Below, piece after piece: positions 1 through 13,100 of a stretch of 64,000 nt of DNA. A program made the position numbers and the translations under genes. The stretch spans positions 8,919,915-8,983,914 of the forward strand of contig OU342817.1 of the NCBI GenBank assembly GCA_910591455.2, written 5' to 3'. The stretch's first letter is position 1; each line of letters starts with the position of its first letter. Under the pieces are notes generated by a model. The model saw only the letters and a program-made list of their open reading frames with translations, did no database searches and had not been told where the DNA came from. This DNA comes from Pholis gunnellus (lineage: Eukaryota; Chordata; Actinopteri; Perciformes; Pholidae).

Positions 1-1058
1 TGACTCAAAGGAATGGTCTGACAGTTTGGGGAATCTGCTTATCAGCGTTCTTGCAAAGAGTTTGATGAGATGATCAATACCACTCACATGTCTGTATGGC
101 TAATATGGAGCTGTAACCAAGAGACAATTAGCCTAGCTTAGCATAAAGACTGGAAGCAGTGTGGAACCATCTAGCTCTGTAAAACTGCTTGATGTTTTCA
201 ATTTTTGTACGTATTAAACAAATTAAATATATATATATATATATATACGCTAACTGTCTCCTGGCTCCATTTTCATAATTAACGGCCAGATGTAAGAGGT
301 ATCAATCTTTTACTCTCACCCTTGTGAAGAAAGTGAATGAAGGCATTTCTCCAAATGTTGAACTAATATTTTAAAGTAAGCCACTGTTGAAGCCAGTCTC
401 AAATTTGAATATGGAATGCTTTGAAGAACCCAAAGAAAAATGTCCTGAACACATGATGTTGTCACAGAGACTGGTTTAACAGTGGTTTTACGCCATGCTT
501 CTGCATTCTGTATGTTCCCTATAATTTACCGACATGCGGTGAGTCAGGACCGCTTAGGGTTTCTGTTTTAAAAGGCCCATTATTGAAACCCCAGGGCCAT
601 TGTTGGCATACAGAACTAAGCGGCAGAGGCAGATGCGTTAATGCTGGCATCACATTAACCCTTTAACATCCTGTTAGAAGCAAGCAAGAATCTTAATTGC
701 TGTTTGCTTGGTTACAGACGTGAGCCTTTCCATAGCGTCATGCGAATTTCGCGGGGTTTGGGTGGAAATGGAAGCAAGGATTGCTGCTGTCATCCATATG
801 CAACATTTTTCAGTTTTCTGACATGGATGTGATATTTCTTTTACTATGTTTGAACATGTTATTTTTCAAAATAGCATGATGACACACTTTTTTTTGATCA
901 TTTAATGGTTAAAACATTTTTTTAAACGGATGTTTAAAAAATAATAAAATCTTACATGCCATGTAAATAATGTGCAACATGTCTCTGAGACATTGTGCTA
1001 AATTATTTACATGATTGCACTAATTAATTGATTGCCCCCGTCCCTTTTATCCTTACAG
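1..1058 (+). other. col11a1 intron, 3' part
   Basis: This stretch is the 3' part of the intron before the first exon seen here, and it ends in a pyrimidine tract and TTACAG. It holds a short TA repeat (about 229-247). I recognise no exon of the laminin-G/TSPN domain and no mobile element in it. Confidence 0.7.
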
Positions 1059-1148
1059 TACACTAACTATGAATATGGTGAGTTCTATGACTACAATGAA
1101 GGACAGTTAACCACTGATGCTCCCCCAACTGAAGGAGCCAAGACTGAG
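1059..1148 (+). CDS. col11a1: col11a1 exon 1 of window: variable region
   Basis: 90 nt, 30 codons, phase 0 at both ends. It encodes an acidic, tyrosine-rich stretch starting YTNYEYGEFYDYNEGQ, followed by a Thr/Pro-rich tail. Human COL11A1 has a comparable piece (QEYNYGTMESYQTEAP). Tyrosines flanked by Asp/Glu are likely sulfation sites in this extracellular domain, which stays on the fibril surface. The acceptor is TTACAG and the donor is GTAACT. Confidence 0.9.
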
Positions 1149-4100
1149 GTAACTCTTCTTACTAATATAGTTATCATGGCTGGTACCATTAATAACACAT
1201 ATACACTGTACAAGCACTTGATCTCTTGTTGTCAACCTTGTCTCTCATTTACAGTCTTGAATTCTCTCTCATTTTTCTCCCCCACTTCATGCTTTATCAG
1301 CATGTCTTGATGCTTGCAAGTTTTATTTGATTATTTAACATTTTTTACCTTACTTGTAGCTAAATATATTCCACACCTTTCGGACATATCACAACTAGTG
1401 TGACACTTGTTTTGCTCCCCAAATGTATTGAGGATAATCACTCTTAGTTTAATATTCTGTGGTAAGATGTGTACTCAAAATAGATTTGTACATTAACGAA
1501 AGCTCTTGAAAATGCCCTGAAATTGAATCCACCCATCTCAGATATGTTTTTTTTTTTTTCTGTGAGCTGTACTTGTCTGATTGCAGACCAATGTGGGTGG
1601 AGATTACTACACGGGTGAGTATGACTACACCACAGTGGACGGAAGTCAGCCTGAAACCCCAACTGATACCACGGAACAAGGCCAGGTATTCTTACACAAC
1701 CTCATTATAATGTATAAATATTTGTGTTCTTGACATTTGTGAAATCAGAAAGTTTTGGACCACCATCACGGTGGAAAATTCTCTGTGCGTCACTGATTTT
1801 ATCATCCATCCATCCAATGAAAATCCACATTCTTATTTATATAATTAATGTTTTAAAAGGAAATTTCAATAAAACTGCTTGGGTATCACACAAACAACAA
1901 AGTATATTTTGCATTATTGTCTCTGGAGGTTGAAACCAAAAAGGCCTCGCTTAGATCAAACTGCTCACTCTTTTCCTTGACTCGATGAGAAACCGCTTCC
2001 ATCAAACAGAGTCTGGATAAAGGCCGAAGCAGGAAAACATTGTCATTCAATGAACCGTGGCCAATGGAAAATCAGTAGACAGACGCATCCCCTATGTTTC
2101 TGCCATATCCTGAATCAGGCAGCTCTTGTCCTAATTTGTGCTAAACCATCACATAAAACACAACATAATGAGGAACATTTGGGGGTTAAACTAAAACAAT
2201 ACGGCTGTGTGCTCCGCCAGCCAAATGTCTGACGATTGCATTGTGCTGCACCTTGAGGTGGAGAACGCAGCTTCAGTCAGCTTCAGCATACATTCATTTG
2301 AAGTGACAGGGCAGAGGGCTACCCCGGAAAACTAACCTTGTGCTGTCCCATGTTGGAACACTTGTCTGATTACCGAGGACTTTGACGCACTGGACAACTT
2401 TTAATCAATGTCATAGGGCCAAAGTATCATTGTTCCTTTACTGTTAGTGCCTCAGATTCAGTGCAAACACAGATTCTTAAACGTAGTCATTTTGCTAGTG
2501 CGACTTTCTTTTTCTTTTTACAAATTCAGCTCTGATTTTGATTTTATCGGGTCTTGCATTGGACCTTTTTGACTAAGATTGAAGTATGTAAGATTATGCA
2601 GTCTAAAGGACCTCACTAGTCTGTCATACTATACTGTAATTTTACAGCATGAATGTACTTATTTTACTGTACAATATTTGTTTATCATTTTGTATAAATG
2701 AATAATGTGTGAATAATTTGGGACATCTCACATCCTATTGCTTTGCAGATGAGCAATTATTAACATAAAATATGATGATATAGACGTTAAAGTTAATAAC
2801 AGTGCCTGTTGACAAAACATATTGGGAGTTTCAAATGTTTTGAGTTTTAGATGCTGTCCCAAATTAGAAACAAGGATGCGTGCACAACTAAGTTGAAAAT
2901 TCTTTAGAGGAGTTTCACTTAGTTGGTATTCAATAATTTCAGTGTAGTAAAGCACTAATTACTAATGCCTTGACTGTGAATCATGTTAGGAAAAACAAGT
3001 GAATCATTGAAGCTGTTCACATGGTTTCATTTCACTAACCAAACCTCCATGTTCTCACCAACCCTTGCCCCCTTTTATGCGATGCCTGGATTGATCCCAG
3101 AACTATGAAGGGGAAATTGTGGATGATTACATCACCGGTGTGGAACAGGTCGGGGTGGATCCCACCAATGCTGTGGAAACCGCTGCCCCAGTGGACCCCC
3201 ATGAGAAGGTGGACCCTGCCACTGACGCGTATGAGTTTAAGGAATACGACCTGAAGGAATACGACAACAAAGAGATTGTAGAGAAGCCATACGAATATGG
3301 TGACTATGGCGATTATGGCCCCACTGATGCCAAGCCTACATCTGCAACATATGAGGACGAGTTTGGTCCTGGTGTTCCAGCGGAGACGGACATCAGAGAG
3401 AGCAATGTAAGTGCTGGAGTAGTTAGGAGTGATGGTGGGATGGGCGAAAGACGGAGGTGGTGTTCATGAATGTGCAAAGATTGAGAAGATGCTGGTGGCA
3501 TTTGTTTTGACGGAGTGTTTTTGCGGTGTCCTTTTTGTTTGTTGTTTCTAATGGTATCAGGTTATAGCTTGGATCATTCTGCATGCACATGCACCAAACA
3601 CAAATACGCCAGCAAGCACACACACACACCTTGTCTATCTAAGTCTCCTACAGATAAACAGATGTCGACCCAGCTGTCAGCACAGACACGCCCTCCATAA
3701 CCTTTGGCCTCCGTGACCTTTGCTGTTTATCAAAGACATGCTCTTTCCTGGTAATCACACCAATGATCTGCTGTGATTACCTGATGACAAACTAAGTCTT
3801 TGCACATGTTTATTCATGAAATCCATGTAGATCAATATTCAAAACCAGACTGAAATCTCTGCTGAGCTAGAGTCTATCATGGCTTGATTCCAGCCCCCTT
3901 CCTCCGCTTAGGATCCAGATTCTCAGAGACAGGAAGTGACATGGTCCCGGTCTGTATGTTGGCTTGAGATCTGTCTGCCTTGGGTTAATCTGAACCGCTT
4001 TATTAGTGCCTTCCACTCTACAATCTCAGGACAGCGCAGTCCATGACTTTCTCTAAATGAGTCTCCTCTTCAGGCGAAACTGTACATTCTAGTGTTTTTT

Positions 4101-7100
4101 TTGACACACTGCTGTAGATGGTTTGGGAATTCTTCTCGTGTGAAGTCATTGTATGGATAGTGTCAGGTATCGACCTCCGCATTTGTGCACAGTTGGGGTC
4201 TTTTTGCAGTTCCTGGCTTTAAGGAAGCTTCATAAATAGCATTCAGACCAAAGTCTAAATTATAGCTCCTTGCAAAAATAATTATTGGGATGTATTTTTT
4301 CAGCAGGAGGAAGAGAAAAGAAGGAGAAAAAGTGTGCTTTTTGCCTTGAGAACGACCCAAATTCTTTGAAGAATGCAGATCACTAGTCAGCACTTTAATG
4401 AGCTTTTCTTAGCAGTTTTGTCTGTATTTTAAGTAACTTCTATAAAAGAGGAGAAACAGGCCAGGGCATCTGCTGCTGCAGCAATATTTCCATTTTTGGC
4501 TTTCATACCATTGGCGCTCTACCCTTACATTTGAATGTCTGGCTTGTTACCTTGTAAAAAGTTCACCTGGTCCGTCTTATGTCTGTAGGTGGGTGGAGGT
4601 CAAAGTTACCTCGGAGAAAAAGGAGAGAAGGGTGAACCTGCCGTCATTGAACCTGTAAGAGAAGTATTACACTTTACTAAGAATAACTACTCTTCAATTC
4701 TGATACTAAACCTCACTTTTGTGTACCACGTTGAATAGCTACCATTCAAATGTTGAAAGTCACACACAATTAAAAAGGTAAATGTGTGAGAAAAGTCTAG
4801 TCGAACGGAATCTCTGCATATTTTTTTTAATCTATTCTTTTGTACAAATAAAAGAAAATGTATCTTTCATATCTGGTTTACATCCATATACATGTTTGAT
4901 TATTTTTTACAGCTTCAATAAGTTTATTTGCCGAAAGTATTTAAAACCAAGACTTGTGTCCCGATGAGATTTAACACACATCTTTGGTCACAGACTAAAA
5001 ACAACCGCTTTCCATGCAAAATGCCAAAGTAAATGCCTTCTTTATGAAACCACCCTATACAATTTACCACTATAGGCTAAACATTGACTGAAATAGCAGC
5101 TGCAGTTAACATCTCTACTCCTATGCCATCTGTACCACCACAGGCTCCCAACCAAATCTTTGACCATGCACACACACACTATAGAATGAATAGCTTCAAA
5201 TATCTAAAGCATTGTTAACGTGTTGAGCTTGCAGCGCAAAGTAAACTCCTCAACCTCAAACCCAAAGCACCCCCTGGCTCTAATTTCTCCCCCCATTCTC
5301 CATTGCCTGTGGATTTACAGGCTGCCCTATAATGCTACTGTATCCACTTTTTCCTTTTTCAGGGGATGCTTATAGAAGGACCCCAAGGAGGCCCCGGCCA
5401 AGCAGTGAGTATCACGTTCTCCCACACTCCTGTCTGGCTTCCACAGATGGAGAACAGCTAAAGAGGGAAAAAATGTCTTTATGGAAAGAGCATCAGCCCT
5501 GATCGCCAGTGAAGCTTGAGTTGGGAGAGACAGTCAAAATGTGTATTTTTTGCATGCATGTGTGTACACGTGTGTCTCTGTGTGAGTGAGTACAAGCGAG
5601 AGAAAGAAGGGGGGGTTTGGGGATATTTTATTTCTTAGGCTTAGTTCTTTCTGAACCCATGTCTTTGTCTGTGTCTTTGTTGGCCTATGCAAATGAGGTA
5701 CTGGATAGACTGATTGTGGTGGGAATGCCGGTCAGCAGCATTTTGGGATATAATATGCTTAAGTGAATGTGGTTCTGTTTGTGTGGTCTCAGGGTCTTCC
5801 TGGTACCCCAGGATTGCAGGGTTCTCCAGGACCCGCAGGAGATCACGGCGAGAGGGTGAGTAAAGACTGGCCTCGTTTTACAGCTGATTACAGATGTTTC
5901 TGGGAAGCTCCGACACCCGTTCGCTACACAAGATTGACATTTAAATTGAACTAAACATTTTTCTAAAAGAAGATTAAAACAGGCACCAATCAATTTAGAT
6001 TTCAGATAAGTGGTAAAGCAACCAAAACTTTTTAGTTTTCTATAATTGATATAAAAATTCTACTGAAATAACAACTTTAACCGTAAACCATCCATCTTAC
6101 TTGTGGAATTTTGAGAGTCAGCGTATATATATATATATACACACGCGCCCCTTCATTTGTCGTCTTCTTTATTGGAAAGCTGTGAAGTAAAGTCTCCATG
6201 CCATGGAATGAACAATTGGACACAGCTTAATACTTCAGCAGTAAGAGGGGGGATTAGCAAGAAGTTGTGCAGGGAAATGAGATCCCCATAAACTGTCAAT
6301 ATACCAACAAAGAAAAGTGAGAAACAGCTGTGTCTGTATGCTGCAGGACTTGTGAGAACCTCTAGAAGTTTGCGATGAAATGTGTAGAAGGTTAAACTTT
6401 CCCAGCACCGTGGGATTCCACTCATGTATTTGATTGATTGGATGACACAGAATAATTGCCTGTCCCCTCCACAAGGCTAGATCTGAGCTTGTTTTCCACA
6501 AATGTGATGATTGCCCCGCACCCCTCTTTCATCACCCTTTTAGCAAGTCTATTCTGTTTCCGGAGGTTAACCCTTTAATTGCCAACAAAAAAAAGAAATA
6601 CCCCAACACGCCTCCTCCCAGTATGACCAGCAGACATTGCCTGTACAAAAGGCTTATTGTTCCACAGGGTCAAAGTGATCAGAAAATATTTTGTTGGTCC
6701 AAAAGTCTCTTCCCCCTCCCTTCATTTCCTCCCATGAGAAACAGTCTTGCTGAAGATTGACACGGGCATGAAAAGGGACTCGTTTCTGCAGTCGTGTGGT
6801 TTTCCGTTGCGCAGTATCTGCCTGGACTCAACGTTTGGTCGGCTATTTTCTCTCACGATCGCCTTCTCCCTCCTTTCCACCCAAACATCCTTTTCCCAGC
6901 CGTGTGGGACCGTCATTAACACTAGCCGCTATGCTTACTATAACAGCAATGGATGGAGAGTATTTACCACTTCAGGGAAAAGGCAGATGGGAACACATGG
7001 CATCAATTTGAAAACTCTGAGATTGCTGCACATGACAAGACTGCTAATTAGATCGTGGTCTCTCTTGAAACATTGGGTGCTGCTTAGCCTTAATCCTTAC

Positions 7101-10100
7101 GTTTTTATCTTTTATTAAATCAAAATCTGCTCTCCAGTATAATTTATCCGTTTCTTCTTACTGTCATTATTCAGGATGAGCAACTTTTACAAGATTATTT
7201 TGCTTTTGGACAGATTACCATACAATTTGGTACATACTTTAATGTGCCCCGGAAGAATAATCCTGAATACTTAGGTGACCTCCGGACTTGTCATCTGCCG
7301 TCAAAGACGCTATTTCAACTGTCCCCAAAAAAACCATTTAATGACAAGATTGGCTCAGTCTCAGCCGACACTTTCCATTTCTAAAGTTCTAAGTTGTTTA
7401 CATGCGATGTGCATTATAGCCCCACAGGGCTATGGCTGCGTATTTCTACTCCTGTTATAAAGTCGGTGGTCCCCTGCAGACAATATCCCCAAGCCAGCTT
7501 AATGAAAACACATTATTTTACTTCACCCATGATTGAATCCCCTGTCTTACTCCTCTCGGTAGGATTAGTGAATTATCTATTTGGAATAAGCAACAACAAT
7601 GCAGACTGCAGCAAAATACCTTCCCATTGAAATTGTTGTAGATAAAGAAGGAGGGTGCTGTGAACAGATTAGTTATTCAGTCTCTGCGCTGTTACCGTTG
7701 TTTTTTAGTGCTGATAATATTTTTTCTTCTTTTCAATTTGCAAGCACCTTCGGGGGATTATAAATAGCAAAATAATCATCTTATCTTATTGCACAATACA
7801 TGGCTTGGTTATTAACCACAGCTAATTAATTGTTCCTAGCAATGTTACGCACTGGTATACAAGTCAACAAAAATAGCAGTATTGCAGTTCATATACTTTG
7901 GTTTGGTTATTGACCTCAGCTTAAATCGCATTAGACATTCACAATGAGACATAATATCCTAAAGCTCTCTCTCTCCTCTGGCTCTCCAGGGTCCTCCAGG
8001 GCGGGCTGGTATTCCTGGTTCCGACGGTATCCCTGGGCCTCCAGGTACCGTTCTGATGCTTCCAGTAAGTTCTGCTGTTTTTCACATGCCCACTGGGATT
8101 TCTATCTTATTACCCTCACATATTATACACCCTTCATCTCAGGCACTAGCCCGTGAACTCACTTCATTTAGTAAGTTTACCTCATAGCATCACCATTAGG
8201 CCAAAGTATCACAACCTTATTTTCTTTGGGTTACAAATCACCTACGTTGTAAATGTCAGCCAGTGCAATGGAGTGGAACCAGCCTTTGAAAGGCTTGGCG
8301 ACACATACTTGTGTGTATGTGTGTGAGCTGCCTGTGCTTGTATGCCAGCATGTGTGTGTGTGTGTGTTGGGGGGGGGTTGGGGGCATGGTGACAGCTTTA
8401 CAGCCCGGTTTAACAAAAACATTGTATTTTATTTGAACACACACTCACCAGGGGAGGCCATTTGTTGGCTCACTTTGTAAAAAGAGACAAGTCCATTTTT
8501 TTTTAATTGTGTTTCTTTTTTGATTTGTGGTTGACAGTTCCGTGCTGGCGGTGAGTCACACAAGGGACCTGTGGTTTCAGCCCAGGAAGCTCAGGCTCAG
8601 GCCATCCTTTCTCAGGCTAGGGTAAGTATAAGCTGTAAATGTGACCCAGTGCATCCTTCCCAGTTTAGGGGTCACTCTGCTTTGACTTTTTGTGCCTCAA
8701 TGTACTCTCACTAGCTGCCATTTAACTTCAATACTATGGTCCAAATTCTTTTTAACAAAGCTTATAAAAGAAACATTTCAAACGGCTCAGAAAGTATCTT
8801 GAATAATGAAAGGAGGAGTCACTATTCACAAGTCCCACTCATCCTATAAATTGTCCAAATTCCAAAATATGGACCTGTGTCAGATTAGGTAGTACGTTAA
8901 GCCACACCAGATGTTCACACTCCCTCAGGGGTCCTGATAACCATAGCACTGTTAAAACAGGCTGAATTATGTGGCTGTAAGCAAGGTGTGATCTATAGGA
9001 GAACACATGGAGATCATTAAATCTTGTACAAACACTGAATATTCACACATTCACAACACTCTATGGAGCGGGAGGGCTGCCAAAACTGGTGAAATGGTAT
9101 TTAGTAAAGCACTTGTCGCCTTTCTATATTTGTCTTTTATGCCAGAGGTTTTGCCCAAGGCAGGAACAAGAAAAAGCTTGGCAGGAGTTGTTAGTTCTTC
9201 AAAATGTAAAGAGATTTGAAGGAACAAATTGTGGAACTTGTTGAACTCTTATTGACCTATTTGCACTGAAGATGATTCCTTAAACCTGCCACAATGCAAA
9301 TACACTAACTAATATGTGTGAGTTGGCCTTAAGTGTAGAGTAGGGCATAAATTCCTTTCCTTTGCATTAGCAAATTTGTTAATTCAGTAATCAGGCTGCC
9401 AAGTAATCCCATACAATGTGTTTGGTCAACCATGAACAGGAACAAAGACCAAAGCGATAAACCTTGAACAAGTACAGTTTGCATATGCTCTACAGAGGCT
9501 ACATTGTTTTTTTATTAGTGTTTTATTTTCTTTATTTTTTATTGCTTTTGGTTAGTTGAATGAATGTTGCGTTCAGGGACTACATTTGGCATTTTAACAT
9601 CCATCCCACATTCATTTTTCAAAATTAGAATAACCCCATAAACAAACAACAATTTGCGTGTTATGGTCTACATTTTTGGATTCAAACATTAAGATAACGG
9701 CCACTTATTTTCAGAGGATTTCATCTTTTAAAAGTATCTCCCTCAGGCTAAAACCAGACCAAGTGCTTTCGTGAACGATTGGTCACAGCGCATGCCACAT
9801 CACCACAAAGTTCCTGGTTAGATTGCAGCCTTGGGACCTTTGTTGTCATTCCCTTCTCTCTCTCTCTCTCTCCCTATTTCCAGTCTTTGTCTCTATGCTG
9901 TCAAATAAGGGCAAAATGCCCCCAAAATATTTTAAAAATAGAAGACTAAGAGCAGATGTTCAGAATGCTAATAAACTAACCGCAACGAGAACCTTACAAT
10001 ATGTGGACATGGCGGCACTTCTAATGCAAAACAAACTTCTTTTTGTAAAAGAGAAAATATTGCTTTTTGATACATTTATTTGGGTATAAATGCAAGTGTG

Positions 10101-13100
10101 TTGACATTGTCAGTCGAACCGTGGATTATGAGTTGTTTCTGTCTGATCCACAGCTGGCCATGAGAGGTCCTTCAGGGCCAACGGGCATGGCAGGAAGATC
10201 TGGTCCTGTGGTGAGTGTCAACTTTTAAAAACTCTGTACACGCAAACACATACACACCAATGAGCTACGTAGGTTCCATTCATTTCACAGTTGATGAGCA
10301 ACACATTAAGTTATAAGCTCTTCTTCCTGTAAAGGGTTCAACTCATTTATTTCCTAACATGCATAAGCACATACTCGTACACACGCCACCTTCTTCCCTA
10401 TCGGTCTGTGAGCCAATTTGATTTTTTCCATCAACATCTGATATCCAGCTCGAATTATTGAATGAAAAAAATATATCGAATTATTTGTGATATCTACAGG
10501 ATCATCTCACAAGCATTTCTTGAAAACTGACAATAGCCAAAGCCTTTGTCTTGTTTTGGGTGTGTCTTCCACGCGACCAGTGCTTTTATGCCTTTCTCAA
10601 ACAACACATCGACGTTACTCCTTAACACCAGAGGGATTTTGTTCACATGCGAAGATGCTCCAGGAAGTCTTCCTGTTGTATACCCACATTCCAAGTTTGA
10701 AATCATACATTACGTGTGTTTGGATTCGCATTTGGTTCGAGTCCGACGTAGATTATTCTGGTTTGCTAGCGAAATGATGGCGTTGCAAAATATTAGGCTG
10801 CAGTGCAAACAAGTTTCAATTTGTGTGTCTTTGTTAAATCATTTTTAATAGGGAGGTCCTGGTTCTGCTGGACTTAAAGGTGACGGTGGCGACTCCGGAC
10901 CACAGGTGAGATGAGCATCTTTTTTTCAGTACAAAGTACCTATTATCATTTTGTTTAACTCTTTGTTTTTTACAGTAAGTTCATTTTAAAGCTTTTTTCA
11001 CATTTATACATCTCGACATAAAGTTATTGTAACATAAATAATGTTTTAAATGTTAAAGTTGTATTTAAAACATTCATATGTTTACCACATAGGGACCCAG
11101 AGGTCTTCAGGGTTCAACTGGTCCCTCAGGGAAACCAGGAAAGAGGGTAAGTTCTTACCAACCAGGCTCAACCAGGATGTTCTTATACTTTTTTTATATT
11201 CATCTCCTCTACAGCAACACTGCATTGCAACTGAATATTAAGTAAATTCCCAAATTTCTAATATTTCATGCCATCAAGAGAGCAAGGATCAGTGCTACAG
11301 TGCCCAAAGAGAAAAGTCTGTCTATTTTCAAACATGGCCTTATTTCAAATACGTCACCTGCACTCAATAATCAAGTCTGCAAGTTGTGTAAATTCATAAA
11401 GCAATGTTCATTAAACTATAAACTAGTAAGAAAATATGACGGCATCTTTCCTGTCTGATCTTCAGAACCATTTAAGATAATTAGATATCTCTCTGATGTG
11501 ATTTCCATGTAGCCTGACATGATATTTGCGTGTCCTCCAGGGTCGTAATGGAGCCGATGGTTCTCGAGGAATGCCGGGAGAGGCAGGGTCTAAGGTAAAG
11601 TGCACACCAGGTTATCCAATAATCCAGTGAGTGTCTGTGCGATGCATTTGACAAAGTGATTGATAGAGCTAACCACTTGTTACTGTGCTGTTTCAGGGTG
11701 ACAGAGGTTTTGACGGCCTCCCTGGTCTTCCTGGAGAAAAGGGGCATCGAGTAAGTATGAGGAAAGAGAATTTATGGTTTGGTGAATGAACAAGGTCAGA
11801 GGACTTCTATCTGTCTCCCAAAATAAGATCCTGCAGTCTCTTATTTCTAGCCCCAAAGAAAGTCAGCATTGATCACAGTCATTGCCGCTCTGTACCATGT
11901 CCTTACAGAAGAACCAGGGCTGATTGGTAGCTCAAAGGCCACCTCCCATCCATCTTATGTACACCCCAGAGTTGACAGATATGAATTCGTAACCAGTGGA
12001 GCTCATTAGGGCTTTTGACCCACTTATGAGAGGTGGGACCCACTCCAGAACCACTTGGGGTGCGTTTTAACCAGACCTGGAGTCGAATGAGGAGTGCTGA
12101 GTTTGGTGTTTGTGGAATTTGGGCCTGCATAGATAAACTAAAGAGTGAGGACGGAGATCACAGAGGGGTATTTCTAGACAGGCTTTCATGCCTCATCCTA
12201 TACTGAGTAATTACAGGGCCACCAGAGGTAGGCCAGTCCTTATAGCGCACTATGAATAGTGGAAACCATATAGCTCCATGCCAATTGTGGTGTACTGTAG
12301 ATTATAGGCAGTTTTGTTGACTTTTTTTTTTTTTTTTTTTTGCTCTCGTTTCAGCATCGTTTCTCTTTATGTTTTCTGTAAAAAATTAGGATTTTTTTTT
12401 TCCTCTCTTAGCTGCAGGGATCAAGCTTGTGGACTCTCTTGTTACCTCCCGCTCTTAGTTGATATTCCTTTTCTCTCCAGGGAGAATACGGTTCGACAGG
12501 TCCTCCAGGATCTCCAGGAGAGGATGGCCCAAGAGTATGTAGTACATCAATCAACCACATAAAATACGCTCGTTCTCATAATTCCTCTGCATTCCTTGGT
12601 AACGCACTTTTTCTCCTTCTATGCAAAGGGTGAAGATGGCCAGGTTGGACAGAGAGGTGTTGCTGGAGACAGTGTAAGTGTATTTGTTAATATCTGATGA
12701 CACAGCTGGACATGATTGTTAAACTCCACCATATTTCATCTGGACAAAGATAAGAATATGATGAATATAGGGCCTATTCCTTTGCTACTACAGCTCCCCT
12801 CTTTCCTTCTACATTCATTTTGGCAATTATTTAAACATACAGCCTCACCCTCCTCTCCATTTGCAACTGTAATGACATTCCTGTCTGCAAGGGCAATTTC
12901 GTTTGTAATCTCAACCTTGCCGAGACAGAATGGCTCTGGATAACAGATCAGAAAATAGAACTAGGAAATGAGTTGTTCTGCCAGCATGAGAAACTGCCAC
13001 ATTCTGTCTGGTTCAGTTCAAATGGACCATGCGTTGAGTTGCATTCGTAACAGTTGAATGAGAAATGGTTGCTCCATGTCATACCCGAAACATACCAGTT

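Noticed and set aside
6747..7118. 123-codon plus-strand open frame in a 2.1 kb intron
   Set aside because: No family resemblance, no splice sites at the ends, and surrounded by ordinary intron sequence.
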